Shown here: one piece after another, positions 16,107 to 24,735 of the stretch | Position numbering within the stretch: the stretch's first letter is position 1 | Layout of the letters: every line of letters starts with the position of its first letter | Assembly: GCA_036620675.1 (NCBI GenBank) | Contig: JAZHEE010000032.1 | Source: Jejubacter sp036620675 | GTDB taxonomy: Bacteria; Pseudomonadota; Gammaproteobacteria; Enterobacterales; Enterobacteriaceae | Strand: one strand, 5' to 3' | Length of the DNA stretch: 47,305 nucleotides | The notes under the pieces: generated by a model | What the model was told of the DNA's origin: nothing | The model's input: only the letters and a program-made list of their open reading frames with translations | The model's database searches: none | Program-made: the position numbers and the translations under genes

Positions 16107-17561
16107 CTATACGCCCCACTTCGGAATCGGATGGTCGCCAAACGAGATACAGACGTTCTTCTGCTCGGCAAAGACCTCGAAGCTGTATTCCCCCCCTTCC
16201 CGGCCGGTACCCGATGCCTTAATACCGCCAAACGGCTGGCGCAGATCGCGCACGTTCTGGGTGTTGACGAATACCATGCCTGCCTCAATGCCGCGCGACA
16301 GGCGCATTACCTTGCTGACGTCCTGGGTCCAGATATAGGACGCCAGTCCGTACTCCACATCGTTGGCGAGCCGCAGCCCTTCCGCTTCGTCCTTAAAGGG
16401 CAGCAGGCAGGCCACCGGCCCGAAAATCTCCTCCTGCGCTACCCTCATTCGGTTATCGACATCCGCCAGCACCGTCGGGCGCAGAAAGTTGCCGTGCTCC
16501 AGCCCCTGGGGCTTATCCGGGCCGCCCGCCAGCAGCCTGGCCCCCTCTTCAATTCCCAGACGGATATAGCCGGACACTTTCTCCCAGTGTTGCGGGCTAA
16601 TCAGCGCCCCCACCTGGGTATCGGGATCGGTGGGATTGCCTACCCGCAGCCGGTTAGCGCGTTCGGCAAAGCGCTTCACGAACTCCGGGTAGATGCTCTG
16701 CTGAATAAAGATGCGTGACCCGGCGGTGCAGCGTTCACCGTTCAGCGAAAAGATGGTGAACAGCGAGGCGTCCAGCGCCCGTTCGATATCAGCATCTTCG
16801 AACACCAGCACCGGCGACTTACCGCCCAGCTCCATAGAAAACTTCTTCAGCCCGGCGTTCTGCACGATCCTGCGACCGGTGACGGTGCCGCCGGTAAACG
16901 AGACGGCACGTACGTCATGGTGACGCACCAGAGCATCGCCGGCGCTGGCGCCGTAGCCCTGCACCACATTCAGCACCCCCGCGGGGATCCCGGCTTCCAG
17001 CGCCAGCTCTCCCAGCCGGTCGGCGGTCAGCGGCGACAGTTCCGACATCTTCAGTACCGCGGTATTGCCCAGCGCCAGGCAGGGAGCGGTCTTCCAGGTG
17101 GCGGTCATAAAGGGAACATTCCACGGTGACACCAGCGCGCACACGCCCACCGGTTGCAGCAGGGTGTAGTTGAGCATCCGGTCATCCACCGGGTAGCTGC
17201 GACCATTCATCTGCTGGCACACCTCGGCGAAGAACTCGAAGTTGTGCGAAGCCCGGGGGATCAGCACGTTTTTAGTCTGGTGAATCGGAAGCCCCGTGTC
17301 GGCGGTTTCCATTTCGGCAATCTGCGGCACGTTCTGGTCAATCAGCTCTCCCAGGCGACGCATCAGGCGCGCCCGCTCTTTCATTGGCGTGTTGGCCCAC
17401 TTCGGAAAGGCGCGTTTTGCCGCTTCCACCGCCTGATTTACGGCCTGTCCATCACCGGAGGCGACCTCCGCCAGTACCTCGCCGTTAGCCGGGTTGACCG
17501 TAGTGAAGTAGTCGCGTTCGGGAACGTTTTTTCCGTCAATCCAGTGGTTAATCTTGTTCAT
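16107..17561 (-). CDS. hpaE: 5-carboxymethyl-2-hydroxymuconate semialdehyde dehydrogenase
   Basis: 484 residues. An NAD-dependent aldehyde dehydrogenase that oxidises the ring-cleavage semialdehyde to the acid. Conserved features: SPWNVPFMTATWK and VLKMSELSPLTADRL (cofactor site), SFTGGTVTGRRI, Glu244 in SMELGGKSP, and catalytic Cys278 in NGERCTAGSRI. The start ATG overlaps the hpaG stop as ATGA. The whole protein matches the HpaE family in length. Confidence 0.95.
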   Translation of the reverse strand: MNKINHWIDGKNVPERDYFTTVNPANGEVLAEVASGDGQAVNQAVEAAKRAFPKWANTPMKERARLMRRLGELIDQNVPQIAEMETADTGLPIHQTKNVLIPRASHNFEFFAEVCQQMNGRSYPVDDRMLNYTLLQPVGVCALVSPWNVPFMTATWKTAPCLALGNTAVLKMSELSPLTADRLGELALEAGIPAGVLNVVQGYGASAGDALVRHHDVRAVSFTGGTVTGRRIVQNAGLKKFSMELGGKSPVLVFEDADIERALDASLFTIFSLNGERCTAGSRIFIQQSIYPEFVKRFAERANRLRVGNPTDPDTQVGALISPQHWEKVSGYIRLGIEEGARLLAGGPDKPQGLEHGNFLRPTVLADVDNRMRVAQEEIFGPVACLLPFKDEAEGLRLANDVEYGLASYIWTQDVSKVMRLSRGIEAGMVFVNTQNVRDLRQPFGGIKASGTGREGGEYSFEVFAEQKNVCISFGDHPIPKWGV

Positions 17562-18847
17562 TTCAGGCTCTCCTCAAACTGCTGTTCGCTGACGATCCGA
17601 TTGGTCAGGCGCCCCACGCCTTCTATCTCCACCACCACTTCATCGCCGGGCCGGACATCGGCCAGCCCTTTCGGCGTGCCGGTGGCTATCATGTCGCCAG
17701 GCTGTAGCGTCATAAACTGGCTGAGCCAGGAGACCAGAAAAGGTACGTCGAATACCATGTCGCGGGTGGTGCCGCTTTGGCGCAGTTCGCCGTTGATAAA
17801 GGTCTTCAGGGTCAGATTCTGGGCGTCCGGCACCCGCTCACGGGCCACCACGGTCGGATGCAGCGGCGTCAGGGTGTCGCGACTTTTTACCCGCAGATTG
17901 GGGCGATAGTAGTTTTCCAGATAGTCGCGCACCGCGTAGTCGTTACACAGGGTATAACCGGCGACATAGTCCAGCGCCTGCTCGCGAGAGACGTTACGGG
18001 TGACTTTGCCGATAACCGCCACCAGCTCCGCTTCATAATGCATGTAGTCGACATTGTCCGGGCGCACGCTGACGGCGTGGTCGCCAGTCAGGGTATTGGC
18101 AGCTTTAATAAAAACCAGCGGTGATTCCGGCGCCTTAAAGTCCAGCTCGCTGGCATGGTCGGCGTAGTTAAGGCCAAGAGCGAAGAAGGTGGGATGCCCC
18201 TGCTCTTGCGGCTGCGGTTGCGGCGTCTGCTCATCAACGAAGCGGTTGACCAGCGCCGTTAGCCCGGCAGCCCGAACAATCACCTCATCGCCCGCCGTCA
18301 CCGCAATACGCTGCCGGGGTGTTCCCATAAGAATAATATCGCCCGGCATCAGGGTGGCGAAATCGCTAAGGGCGGCGACCAGCTCCTCCGCGCCTCGCCG
18401 GAGCTGCGCCGTAGACCAGCGCTGACGTTCTTCGCCATTCACCTCGGTGACAATCTCCAGCGCGCTACTGTCGCTAAGCGGCGCCATCTCTCCTATCGGG
18501 CAAAAACCGTCGCGACATTTCGCCTGAATCGCCGGGCGATAGAAGCTCTCTTCGGCCAGACTCAGTTCGTTTGCCAGCACAAAACCGGCGATATGCTGCC
18601 CGGCCCGGGCCTGCGTCACCCGACGCGCTTTTTTGCCAATCACCAGCCCCAGGGTCGCGCCGCTAAAGGTCTGCTCACCCGCCGGCAGCGTAATGGTCTG
18701 ATGGCTGGTGCGCCAGGTATTGCGCGGTTTAATAAACCAGACCGGCGTTTTGGGCGGCGTCTGGTAAGGAGGCTGGTGAAAGGCGGCGTCCCAGGCCTGG
18801 ATCTGGCTCTGGTGATTAAGCGCAACGGCAAAGATGGTTCTCTTCAT
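17558..18847 (-). CDS. hpaG: HpaG bifunctional isomerase/decarboxylase
   Basis: 429 residues from the ATG at 18847, the E. coli length; AGGGGAG sits four bases upstream, and the frame open further upstream is non-coding leader. It is a fusion of two FAH-superfamily domains: an N-terminal half (about 1-205, with VWFIKPRNTW, ANELSLAEESFYRPAIQAKCRDGFCPIG) and a C-terminal half (about 215-429, with FFALGLNYADHASELDFKAPESPLVFIKAANTL, MHYEAELVAVIGK, KSRDTLTPLHPTVV). It decarboxylates 5-oxopent-3-ene-1,2,5-tricarboxylate and isomerises the product. It is the first gene of the hpaGEDFHIA operon. Confidence 0.95.
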   Translation of the reverse strand: MKRTIFAVALNHQSQIQAWDAAFHQPPYQTPPKTPVWFIKPRNTWRTSHQTITLPAGEQTFSGATLGLVIGKKARRVTQARAGQHIAGFVLANELSLAEESFYRPAIQAKCRDGFCPIGEMAPLSDSSALEIVTEVNGEERQRWSTAQLRRGAEELVAALSDFATLMPGDIILMGTPRQRIAVTAGDEVIVRAAGLTALVNRFVDEQTPQPQPQEQGHPTFFALGLNYADHASELDFKAPESPLVFIKAANTLTGDHAVSVRPDNVDYMHYEAELVAVIGKVTRNVSREQALDYVAGYTLCNDYAVRDYLENYYRPNLRVKSRDTLTPLHPTVVARERVPDAQNLTLKTFINGELRQSGTTRDMVFDVPFLVSWLSQFMTLQPGDMIATGTPKGLADVRPGDEVVVEIEGVGRLTNRIVSEQQFEESLK

Positions 18848-18868
18848 GGATCTCCCCTGAAACGGATA

Positions 18869-18890
18869 AATCATTAATATATTAATGATT
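18869..18890. promoter_or_regulatory. HpaR-like operator at the hpaG promoter
   Basis: A perfect 22-base palindrome with half-site AATCATTAATA. It lies between the predicted hpaG transcription start and the hpaG ribosome site, centred near +7. In E. coli the MarR-family repressor HpaR binds a palindromic site at this position of the hpaG promoter. The hpaR gene, usually adjacent and divergent from hpaG, is not present in the window; its place is occupied by a terminator and xylE. Confidence 0.65.
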
Positions 18891-18892
18891 AA

Positions 18893-18922
18893 GTATTAGA
18901 TCGATTTATGGCCAGAAATCAA
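18893..18922 (-). promoter_or_regulatory. Predicted hpaG (meta-operon) promoter
   Basis: On the minus strand TTGATT (-35, 18922-18917), an 18-base spacer and TAATAC (-10, 18898-18893). The start would fall near 18886, inside the palindromic operator, a repressible layout. A single CRP-like half-site (TGTGATC) lies a little upstream at about 18940. Confidence 0.55.
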
Positions 18923-19052
18923 ACGACTGTTACAGAAATGTGATCAATACAGCAGATTGGAAAACAGCGGGAAAATGCGCACCTTTTGGCCAGAATCGAT
19001 ACAGCCTCGCGTACCGTAAGGCAGGTAAGCAGCAATTTATTAATATAGAAAT

Positions 19053-19078
19053 AAAAAACCGACCGCTGAAGCGGCCGG
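19053..19078 (-). terminator. Rho-independent terminator of xylE
   Basis: On the minus strand CCGGCCGCT-TC-AGCGGTCGG is followed by six T residues. It lies just past the xylE stop at 19105. It also shields the hpaG promoter from xylE read-through. Confidence 0.85.
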
Positions 19079-19104
19079 CTGTCATTAAGGAGGAGTGAAC
19101 GCTA

Positions 19105-20580
19105 TCAGGTACGCGCGGTTTTCGCCTCCGGCACCTGAGCATTGCCCCACAGCTCTTCCAGCTCTTCCAGAGAGCGGCCACGGGTTTCTGGTACGAATTT
19201 CCACATAAACAGCGCCGCCAGCACGCCCATACAGCCATAAATCCAGTACGAAAAGCCGTTATTAAAGTGTGACACCAGCCAGGAGTTTTTATCCATCATC
19301 GGGAAAGTCCAGGAGACGAAGTAATTCGCCAGCCACTGGGCCGCCACGGCGATCGCCATCGCTTTACCGCGAATCGCGTTGGGGAAGATTTCCGCCAGCA
19401 GCACCCAGCATACCGGCCCCCATGACATGGCGAAGGCCGCCACGTAGAACAGCATCGCCAGCAGCGCCACTACGCCGGACCAGTGAGCATAGAACGCCGT
19501 ACCTAGTGCGAACATCCCTGCCGCCATTCCCAGCGCGCCGATAATCTGCAGCGGCTTACGCCCAAATTTATCGACGGTCATAATCGCCAGCACGGTAAAG
19601 CTCAGGTTTATCACGCCAACGATAATGGTCTGCAACAGTGCTATATCAGTGCTGGCCCCCAGGGTTTTAAAGACCTCCGGCGCGTAGTAAAGCACTACGT
19701 TAATCCCCACGAACTGCTGGAACACCGACAGCATAATACCGATGATAATCACCCCGCTGCCGAACATCAGCAGGCGGCCCCCGGTACGCTTGCCTGCCTC
19801 CAGAGAGTGGCCTATCTCCTGCATCGCCACCGCGGCCCGCGCCTGTCCCATAATCCGGGTCAGAACGCTCTGAGCCTGATCGTTCTGACCGCGGGCCATC
19901 AGCCAGCGTGGGCTTTCCGGTACGGTATACAGCAGACCGAAGAACAGCAGTGCGGGAATCGCCTCAGATGCGAACATATAGCGCCAGCCATCGCTATGCA
20001 GCCAGCTGGCGTCACCGGAGCGGGCGATAATATAGTTGACGCAGTAGACCAGCAGCTGCCCCAGAATAATGGCGAACTGGTTAAAGGAGACCAGCTTGCC
20101 GCGAATATTGGCGGGCGCCACTTCTGCGATATACATAGGGGACAGCATCGAGGCCAGCCCCACGCCAATTCCGCCGATAATGCGGTAAATAACAAAATGG
20201 GGAACATAACCGGAGAGGTAATAAGGAATACCGCCTTCGGGATTAATCTCTGAAAACCCCATTTCCGGCCAGGCCGATCCTACGGCGGAAATAAAAAACA
20301 GCAGCGCCGCTATTTTCAGTGAATTACGCCGACCGAAACGGTTACTTAAATAGCCGCCCATCGCGCCGCCGATAATACAGCCGATAAGCGCGCTGGCCAC
20401 ACAGAATCCCAGCAGGGAGTTCGCGGCCCCTTCGCTCAGACCTTGTGGTTCAACAAATACCTTATTCAGCGACTCGACAGTGCCTGAAATCACCGCGGTG
20501 TCGTAACCAAAAAGCAGCCCCCCCAGCGTGGCCACCAGGGTGATTGTAAACACATAGGAGGAAGAATTTTGCGTGGTCAT
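19105..20580 (-). CDS. xylE: D-xylose:H+ symporter
   Basis: 491 residues, the same length as E. coli XylE and very similar along its whole length from memory: SSYVFTITLVATLGGLLFGYDTAVISGTVESLN, the ERFGRR-type motif NRFGRRNSLK, PESPRWLMARGQ, FQQFVGINVVLYYAPEVFKTLGAS, and PETRGRSLEELEELW. Twelve membrane segments of the MFS sugar-porter family. It imports xylose with a proton. It lies next to the hpa genes in the position where hpaR is often found, but the sequence is that of a sugar porter and not of the HpaX permease family. No other xylose genes are in the window. Confidence 0.93.
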   Translation of the reverse strand: MTTQNSSSYVFTITLVATLGGLLFGYDTAVISGTVESLNKVFVEPQGLSEGAANSLLGFCVASALIGCIIGGAMGGYLSNRFGRRNSLKIAALLFFISAVGSAWPEMGFSEINPEGGIPYYLSGYVPHFVIYRIIGGIGVGLASMLSPMYIAEVAPANIRGKLVSFNQFAIILGQLLVYCVNYIIARSGDASWLHSDGWRYMFASEAIPALLFFGLLYTVPESPRWLMARGQNDQAQSVLTRIMGQARAAVAMQEIGHSLEAGKRTGGRLLMFGSGVIIIGIMLSVFQQFVGINVVLYYAPEVFKTLGASTDIALLQTIIVGVINLSFTVLAIMTVDKFGRKPLQIIGALGMAAGMFALGTAFYAHWSGVVALLAMLFYVAAFAMSWGPVCWVLLAEIFPNAIRGKAMAIAVAAQWLANYFVSWTFPMMDKNSWLVSHFNNGFSYWIYGCMGVLAALFMWKFVPETRGRSLEELEELWGNAQVPEAKTART

Positions 20581-20739
20581 CTTTACCTGCCTTTATTCCC
20601 GGATATGATACCGGCCGACCCCGTTGCGGGAGCGCATTTGCCGACCAGCCAGAATCGAATGAAATAGCCTCTACGCAGCCTCTATCATCAGTTGGCCGCA
20701 AGGGGGGAACAATTGCTATTTTTGACAACCCGGTTATGA

Positions 20740-20815
20740 ATTATATTTTTTTTGATGCTTTTCAAACTTTATTAACAGCCAACAATAAAAAATCATTAAT
20801 GTGATTCTTTTCACA
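20740..20815 (-). promoter_or_regulatory. xylE promoter region with a CRP site
   Basis: TGTGATTCTTTTCACA at 20800-20815 matches TGTGA-N6-TCACA exactly. On the minus strand a TATAAT -10 lies at 20745-20740, with no good -35, as expected for CRP/XylR-dependent control. The CRP centre would be about 74 bases upstream of the start. No XylR site could be assigned. The gap from 20581 to 20739 forms the leader. Confidence 0.6.
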
Positions 20816-20873
20816 ATTACTCATTCTGCCGATGAAAAAACCAAAAATAATAATTGTATTAAACGAAAAGCAC

Positions 20874-21431
20874 TTATCCCGGAGACGACTTCATAAAGGC
20901 AAAGGCCTCGTGCGCCATAAAGTCCAGCTCCTCGGGCGTAGAATCTCGGCCCAGCACCGCGTTACGGTGCGGATAACGGCCGAACCGTTCAATTAAAAGG
21001 TGGTGCTGGCGTGCGGTTCGCAGCGCCTGCCCATTTCCCGGTACGTCGAACAAACGCAGCGCCTGCGCCTGAATGACGGCCGACTCCGCATGCATAAGCG
21101 GCATCAGAACAAAGTTGCGCCGCACTCGCCCCAGCCCCCCGAAATCCGGCTGGCCAATCGCCTCCTGGGCCAGCACCAGCGCCATACCATCCTGAGCGAA
21201 GGCGCGCGGGTCCCGGCGCCACAGGTGACGGGAAAACTGATCCAGAACCAGAATTTCAGCCAGACGCCCGTTGATATTGACGCGCCATCCGGCCAGTTCT
21301 CCGTGCGCGGCGGCCTGCCAGATGCTAAAAAACCGCGCCCGTATCATATTGTCCGTACGTCCGGACTGGCGAAACCACTGTCGGGGCTTCAGCTCGCTAA
21401 ACCAGAAATGCAGAATCTCGCGATAGTCCAT
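20874..21431 (-). CDS. DUF924 family protein
   Basis: 185 residues from the ATG at 21431; AGGAGG lies five to six bases upstream. A GTG two codons earlier is less well placed. Family marks are ILHFWFSELKPRQWF at the start, the central LAEILVLDQFSRHLWRRDPRAFAQD, FVLMPLMHAES, and the closing FGRYPHRNAVLGRDSTPEELDF. The family is alpha-helical, TPR-like, widespread in proteobacteria, and has no established activity. It stands alone between xylE and the divergent citrate symporter gene. Confidence 0.85.
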   Translation of the reverse strand: MDYREILHFWFSELKPRQWFRQSGRTDNMIRARFFSIWQAAAHGELAGWRVNINGRLAEILVLDQFSRHLWRRDPRAFAQDGMALVLAQEAIGQPDFGGLGRVRRNFVLMPLMHAESAVIQAQALRLFDVPGNGQALRTARQHHLLIERFGRYPHRNAVLGRDSTPEELDFMAHEAFAFMKSSPG

Positions 21432-21586
21432 GCCCACCTCCTGCCTTTATCTAAGCACAACGACTTCTGAAAGTGATGCGCCATACGCATAAATTGTTGC
21501 CCAAAATGCACTTATAAACGGCGGTTTTTTGCGCCAGTCTCTTCTTCACAAAAACAAATACAGTCTAATAACAAATGGAGAACATC

Positions 21587-22882
21587 ATGACCCCTGAGCA
21601 GCCCCATACCCTCCGGGCAAAGGCCAGCGCGATCCTGCGCGTCACCTCCGGTAATTTTCTTGAGCAATTCGACTTCTTTCTGTTTGGCTTTTACGCCACC
21701 TACATCGCTCACGCCTTTTTCCCGGCCGAAAGCGAATTCGCCTCGCTGATGATGACCTTCGCCGCCTTTGGCGCCGGGTTCCTGATGCGACCGCTGGGCG
21801 CCGTTATTCTGGGGGGGTGGATCGATAAAGTGGGACGCCGTCGGGGACTGATCCTCACGCTGTCAATTATGGCCAGCGGCACCTTTCTGATAGTCCTGGT
21901 GCCCGGCTATGAAACCATCGGGCTGTGGGCGCCGCTGCTGGTGCTGATCGGCCGTCTGCTGCAGGGATTCTCGGCTGGCGCCGAGCTGGGGGGCGTCTCC
22001 GTCTATCTGTCTGAGATAGCGACCCCGGGACGAAAAGGCTTCTATACCAGCTGGCAGTCCGGCAGCCAGCAGGTGGCTATCATGGTGGCTGCCGCGCTCG
22101 GTTTCGCCCTGAGCGAACTGCTGGATGAAAGCGCCCTGCACAGTTGGGGATGGCGTATCCCCTTCCTGGTAGGCTGTATGATAGTCCCCTTTATCTTTAT
22201 GCTGCGTCGCCGGCTGGAAGAAACCGAAGCCTTTAGCCAGCGCCGTCACCACCCTTCGCTACGCCAGATTTTCCAGACGCTAATGAGCCACTGGGGTATC
22301 GTGCTGGCCGGTATGTTGATGGTGGCGATGACCACCACCGCGTTCTATCTGATTACGGTTTACGCCCCGACCTTCGGCAAACAGGTGCTGCATCTTAGCG
22401 CTTCAGACAGCCTGCTGGTCACGCTGCTGGTCGCCATCTCTAACTTTATCTGGCTGCCCATTGGCGGCGCGCTGTCTGACCGCTTCGGTCGCCGTCCGCT
22501 GCTGATCGCCATGACCCTGCTGGCGATGCTGACCGCCTGGCCCGCTCTGTCGCTGCTGGCGGGCGCCCCAGGCTTCGGCATGATGCTGGGCGTGCTGCTG
22601 TGGCTCTCCTTCCTTTATGGCCTGTATAACGGCGCCATGATTCCGGCGCTGACCGAAATTATGCCGGTCGAGGTGCGGGTATCCGGTTTCTCGCTGGCCT
22701 ACAGTCTGGCAACGGCGGTGTTCGGCGGCTTTACCCCGGCTATCTCCACGGCGCTGATTCAGGCCACCGGCGACAAAGCCGCCCCGGGATACTGGGTTAG
22801 CTTCGCCGCCCTGTGCGCGCTATGCGCCACGCTGTGGATTTACCATCGCAGCGCCCCGCGCCTGCAACCCGCCACCAAATAA
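21587..22882 (+). CDS. CitA/CitH-type citrate:H+ symporter (MFS, MHS family)
   Basis: 431 residues from ATG 21587, chosen because GGAG is six bases upstream; an ATG at 21575 overlaps that site. The protein closely resembles K. pneumoniae CitH and the plasmid-borne CitA (also 431 residues): RVTSGNFLEQFDFFLFGFYATYIA, FLMRPLGAVILGGWIDKVGRRRGL, GRLLQGFSAGAELGGVSVYLSEIATPGRKGFYTSWQS, SDRFGRRPLL, and LTEIMPVEVRVSGFSLAYSLATAVFGG. Twelve membrane helices. It should import citrate or a related tricarboxylate with protons. The next gene begins 12 bases downstream. The exact substrate (citrate, tricarballylate, other) is inferred from family only. Confidence 0.85.
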   Translation: MTPEQPHTLRAKASAILRVTSGNFLEQFDFFLFGFYATYIAHAFFPAESEFASLMMTFAAFGAGFLMRPLGAVILGGWIDKVGRRRGLILTLSIMASGTFLIVLVPGYETIGLWAPLLVLIGRLLQGFSAGAELGGVSVYLSEIATPGRKGFYTSWQSGSQQVAIMVAAALGFALSELLDESALHSWGWRIPFLVGCMIVPFIFMLRRRLEETEAFSQRRHHPSLRQIFQTLMSHWGIVLAGMLMVAMTTTAFYLITVYAPTFGKQVLHLSASDSLLVTLLVAISNFIWLPIGGALSDRFGRRPLLIAMTLLAMLTAWPALSLLAGAPGFGMMLGVLLWLSFLYGLYNGAMIPALTEIMPVEVRVSGFSLAYSLATAVFGGFTPAISTALIQATGDKAAPGYWVSFAALCALCATLWIYHRSAPRLQPATK

Positions 22883-22893
22883 GGAGAGCCTGC

Positions 22894-23661
22894 ATGCGCA
22901 TCGTAAAATTATGTTGTCTGATTGTACTGTTGGCCGCGGGCCAGGTCAGCGCGGCACAGTTAACCGTTATGATCTCCGGCGGCTTCAGCGCCGCCCTGGA
23001 CAAACTGGCGCCGGAATATAGCGCCAGCCACGGCAATACCCTGAAAATCGTACACGGCCCGTCAATGGGGCGTTCGCCTCAGGCGATCCCCAATCGACTG
23101 GCGCGCGGCGAAAAGGCCGATGTGGTGATTATGGTAGGCTATGCGCTGGATGGCCTGATCAGGCAGGGAAAAATCATACCTGGTACCCGAACAGAGCTGG
23201 CGGATTCACGCATCGGCGCCGTCGTGCGCGCCGGTGATGCAAAACCCGATATCACAAGCGTTGCGGCCCTGCGCCAGACGCTGCTGAACGCCAAATCAGT
23301 GGCCTGGTCCGACAGCGCCAGCGGCCGTTACGTGCAGGATACGCTGCTGAGCCGGTTAGGCGTTAAGCAGGCGCTGGGTCAGAGGGGGCAGATGGTGGAA
23401 CGCGTACCGGTCGCCTCCCAGGTTGCCAGCGGCAAGTATCAGATAGGCTTCCAGCAGGTCAGCGAACTGTTACCGGTGAAAGGCGTCACCTTTATCGGCA
23501 AGATCCCTGAATCGGTCCAGAAGGTGACCCGTTTCGCCGGCGCCGTCCCCGTCGGCGCCGGGCATGCCGATGACGCCAGAGCGCTGCTGCGCTATCTGGC
23601 CTCTAAAGAGGTTCAGTCGCAGGTGCGCGCTACCGGACTGGACTCAGTGCCCGCCGCCTGA
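22894..23661 (+). CDS. ModA-like periplasmic substrate-binding protein
   Basis: 255 residues from ATG 22894 with AAGGAG seven bases upstream; the frame open further upstream lies inside the symporter gene. Signal peptide about 1-20 (ends VSAAQ). The mature part has the ModA-type two-lobe pattern: TVMISGGFSAALDKLAPEYSA, GRSPQAIPNRLARGEKADVVIM, WSDSASGRYVQDTLLSRLGV, and KYQIGFQQVSELLPVKGV. Such proteins bind molybdate or other oxyanions and small acids. There is no ABC permease or ATPase gene next to it. It forms an operon with the citrate-type symporter, so it may be an accessory binding protein for the same substrate. It overlaps the convergent LysR gene by 49 bases. Confidence 0.8.
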   Translation: MRIVKLCCLIVLLAAGQVSAAQLTVMISGGFSAALDKLAPEYSASHGNTLKIVHGPSMGRSPQAIPNRLARGEKADVVIMVGYALDGLIRQGKIIPGTRTELADSRIGAVVRAGDAKPDITSVAALRQTLLNAKSVAWSDSASGRYVQDTLLSRLGVKQALGQRGQMVERVPVASQVASGKYQIGFQQVSELLPVKGVTFIGKIPESVQKVTRFAGAVPVGAGHADDARALLRYLASKEVQSQVRATGLDSVPAA

Positions 23662-24554
23662 GGCCCCTTGATCTCAACGATCAGACGTTCCAGCGCCGAG
23701 GCCAGCGGAGTCAGCAACCGGCCCCGGCGCTTGATTATTCCTACCTGACGCACCACTTCCGGCTCCACCAGCGGCACGCTGGTCAGAATCGGGTGGGCGC
23801 CGTCAGGCAATGCCATGACCGGAACCGCCGCAATCCCCAGCCCGGCCTCTACCATGCCGAGCATGGTAGTGACATGGCGGGTTTCGCAAACGCTGGGACG
23901 CGACGGCGTAGCGTGCGCCAGCGCCTGATCCAGCAGTAGCCGGTTTCCCGAGACTTTATCGAGCGAGATATAGTCCCAGCCGTAGAAATCCTTCCAGCGG
24001 ACGCAACGCGCGCCGGCCAGCGGATGATCGCGCCGGCAGGCCGCTACGTAGCACTCCTGCACCAGCCACTCAAATTCAATATCGGGATCCAGACTGCCGG
24101 AAAAACTCAGTCCAAAATCGGCCTGGCCATCCAGCACCGCCTGGCACACAGCGCCGGCGCTGGTATCCATCAGCCGGATATGAACGCCGGGATAGCGCTG
24201 TTTAAAGGTGGCGATCACCGTTGGCATAAAGTAGTAAGCGGCGGAAGGCACGCAGGCCACGGTCAGCCGCCCATGGCGCCCCGGCGCGTTATCGCTGACC
24301 CCGATCAGCGCATCATCCAGTTCATTCAACAGCCGCTCCACCCGGGGCGCAAAAGTTCGCCCCGATGTGGTCAGCCGCACCCGGCGGGTGGTGCGCTCAA
24401 ACAGCCGCACCCCAAGGGCGCTTTCCAGCTTATCGATACGACGGCTCAGGGCCGACTGGGAGATAAACACCGCCTCCGCCGCCGCGCGGAACGTGCCATG
24501 CTCCACCAGCGCCCGGAAAGCCTGCAGATCGTTTAAATCGAAATTGATAGACAT
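23613..24554 (-). CDS. LysR-type transcriptional regulator
   Basis: 313 residues. The N-terminal winged HTH (about 4-62) shows LNDLQAFRALVEHGTFRAAAEAVFISQSALSRRIDKLESALGVRLFERTTR. The effector domain (about 90-300) begins GRLTVACVPSAAYYFMP and includes MLGMVEAGLGIAAVP. Its 3' end overlaps the end of the convergent binding-protein gene by 49 bases, so the C-terminal residues are encoded opposite that gene's last codons. Position suggests control of the citrate-type symporter operon. No strong ribosome site is seen before the ATG. Confidence 0.88.
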   Translation of the reverse strand: MSINFDLNDLQAFRALVEHGTFRAAAEAVFISQSALSRRIDKLESALGVRLFERTTRRVRLTTSGRTFAPRVERLLNELDDALIGVSDNAPGRHGRLTVACVPSAAYYFMPTVIATFKQRYPGVHIRLMDTSAGAVCQAVLDGQADFGLSFSGSLDPDIEFEWLVQECYVAACRRDHPLAGARCVRWKDFYGWDYISLDKVSGNRLLLDQALAHATPSRPSVCETRHVTTMLGMVEAGLGIAAVPVMALPDGAHPILTSVPLVEPEVVRQVGIIKRRGRLLTPLASALERLIVEIKGPQAAGTESSPVARTCD

Positions 24555-24735
24555 AGATTACAGCTACTGGTCAGTCGTAATGCCTCGATTTAACCGATAA
24601 TACCTCATTTAATTTACATTTCCTTAAACATACTGACGGTGATTTTGCAACCAAATAACACAGCCACGCCTGGGCCGGGCTTGACGCCACCATCCGTCGG
24701 GGCTGTAATCAATTTTTTATGTCGGAATAACCAAA
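24555..24735. other. Intergenic region without a recognised gene
   Basis: Divergent leader of the LysR gene and the LprI-type gene. It is AT-rich around 24600-24660. No clear operator, promoter or small ORF was identified. Confidence 0.4.

Noticed and set aside
19105..20580. This MFS gene as a 4-hydroxyphenylacetate permease
   Set aside because: The protein is XylE-like from end to end, with sugar-porter motifs. HpaX belongs to another MFS branch.
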